A stretch of 19,933 nucleotides of DNA, taken from contig CAKPDJ010000023.1 in the NCBI GenBank assembly GCA_934148875.1, forward strand, positions 1 to 19,933. The letters run 5' to 3'. Of this stretch, positions 19,316 to 19,933 are shown in pieces; positions within the stretch are counted from its first letter, which is position 1, and every line of letters starts with the position of its first letter. Under the pieces are notes generated by a model. The model ran no database searches and was not told the DNA's origin. It worked only from the letters and a program-made list of their open reading frames with translations. This stretch comes from an uncultured Bacilli bacterium (lineage in GTDB: Bacteria > Bacillota_I > Bacilli_A > RF39 > UBA660). Position numbers and translations under genes: made by a program.

Positions 19316-19933
19316 TTAATTCTTTTTATATTTAAGTTGTTTAGTAATGCCTGTTTCTTCACTAATATCAGCAGCATTAATTCCATTTAAGCTTCGTACT
19401 AATTCTTGATTAGTCATTGTTGGATTTTCAATTATTATATTTAAGGCTATATTTCTTAGTTCATTATTGACCATTCTTAATTCTTCTTCTAATCTTCTTT
19501 TCTTGTTTATTAACTCTTGATTATATTTTTTTATTTTAACATCAATAATAGCTAATTCGTTCTTTTCTCGTTTATCTCCTATTTTTTCTTCTTCAGTTGG
19601 TGATAGCTCTACAATTTTATTGTTTTCATTATTCTGGTCTTGACAATCTGATTGAGCATTATCAATAGATGGCTCATTATTTTCTATTTTATTTTCTGTT
19701 TTTGATTCTCCTGTTGATGATGGTTCTACAATTTTGTTGTTTTCATTATTCTGGTCTTGGCAATTTGATTGAGTATCATCAATAGATGGCTCATTATTTT
19801 CTATTTTATTTTCTGGTTTTGCTTCTTCGGTTGCTGATGGTTCTACAATTTTATTGTTTTCATTATCTTGTTTCTGACAATCTGATTGAGCATTATCAAT
19901 AGATGGCTCATTATTTTCTATTTTATTTTCTGG
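19316..19933 (-). CDS. Tandem-repeat acidic protein upstream of prfA (C-terminal part, cut by window edge)
   Basis: An open frame of 205 codons runs in from the right edge without a stop and ends at TAA (19316-19318). It is not recognised. The visible part starts with three 39-residue repeats rich in Asn, Glu, Ser and Pro, each with ENKIENNEPSID, one Cys (S-D/N-CQ) and NENNKIVE; this is probably disordered. Then come a charged coiled coil (about 45 residues, INKKRRLEEELRMVNNELRN) and a C-terminal piece, ENPTMTNQELVRSLNGINAA, that could be a small helical domain. No signal peptide can be judged because the N-terminus lies outside the window. The stop lies at the ribosome-binding site of prfA, so it is part of the prfA operon. 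Confidence 0.82.
   Translation of the reverse strand, partial: PENKIENNEPSIDNAQSDCQKQDNENNKIVEPSATEEAKPENKIENNEPSIDDTQSNCQDQNNENNKIVEPSSTGESKTENKIENNEPSIDNAQSDCQDQNNENNKIVELSPTEEEKIGDKREKNELAIIDVKIKKYNQELINKKRRLEEELRMVNNELRNIALNIIIENPTMTNQELVRSLNGINAADISEETGITKQLKYKKN
19583..19933 (-). repeat. 117-base tandem repeat, three copies to the window edge
   Basis: Three adjoining 117-base units (19583-19699, 19700-19816, 19817-19933) keep the reading frame and encode 39 residues each. The units are close to 90 percent identical by eye; most differences fall in the SATEEAK-like end and near the Cys. The array probably continues past the right edge. Confidence 0.9.

Noticed and set aside
19583..19933. 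CRISPR array
   Set aside because: The 117-base units are contiguous with no unique spacers and encode an in-frame repeat protein.

Overview
The window is very AT-rich, has Bacillota-style ribosome-binding sites (GGAGG/GGTGAT), uses TGA as a stop codon, and carries spoIIQ, spoIIID, spoIIR, a DUF1146 (YwzB-type) gene, tagO and an mbl-type gene next to spoIIID. This points to a low-GC, spore-forming or spore-descended member of the Bacillota, most like Bacilli. The exact lineage cannot be fixed from this sequence alone. It reads as ordinary chromosome: no insertion sequence, prophage, CRISPR array, tRNA or rRNA was seen. Almost everything lies on the minus strand; only agrB-agrD and a DUF2935 gene are on the plus strand. 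No gene-free stretch exceeds 300 bases.

Layout, left to right: the 5' part of secA (cut by the window edge), the hibernation factor hpf, two cold-shock protein genes each with its own terminator, then a complete agr-type quorum-sensing module. In that module agrB and an unusually small agrD (41 codons) run rightward, and agrC and agrA run leftward toward them, with one shared bidirectional terminator between. Upstream of agrA lies tagO (first step of wall teichoic acid synthesis), then the cluster spoIIQ-spoIIID-mbl (engulfment, mother-cell regulator, rod-shape actin), preceded by rpiB and a DUF1146 membrane gene. Next come pepC (bleomycin-hydrolase-type aminopeptidase), rpmE (L31) with a strong promoter and structured leader, an SGNH hydrolase, an unrecognised 270-residue protein coupled to murA, and murA itself. 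Then follow mntP, a PHP phosphoesterase and spoIIR as one leftward group, the divergent DUF2935 gene, and finally an operon of a tandem-repeat protein, prfA (RF1), a small zinc-ribbon protein and prmC, the enzyme that methylates RF1.

How the parts work together: AgrB would trim AgrD to a cyclic peptide, AgrC would sense it and AgrA would act on LytTR-type sites. AgrA's promoter is not evident: its ribosome-binding site follows a terminator hairpin of tagO at once, so the sensor pair may depend on readthrough. The three spo genes form a forespore/mother-cell signalling set: SpoIIR secreted from the forespore, SpoIIQ linking the two membranes, SpoIIID regulating in the mother cell. spoIIQ has a convincing sigma-F-type promoter. 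Two sporulation genes, spoIIID and spoIIR, have their ribosome-binding sites paired into short hairpins.

The items most worth a second look are the split agr locus with its predicted autoinducer core, the 39-residue tandem repeats (one cysteine each) in front of prfA, the ribosome-binding-site hairpins at spoIIID, spoIIR and mntP, and the degenerate metal site of SpoIIQ. Most vegetative promoters found share an extended -10 of the form TGnTATnnT with a poor -35.
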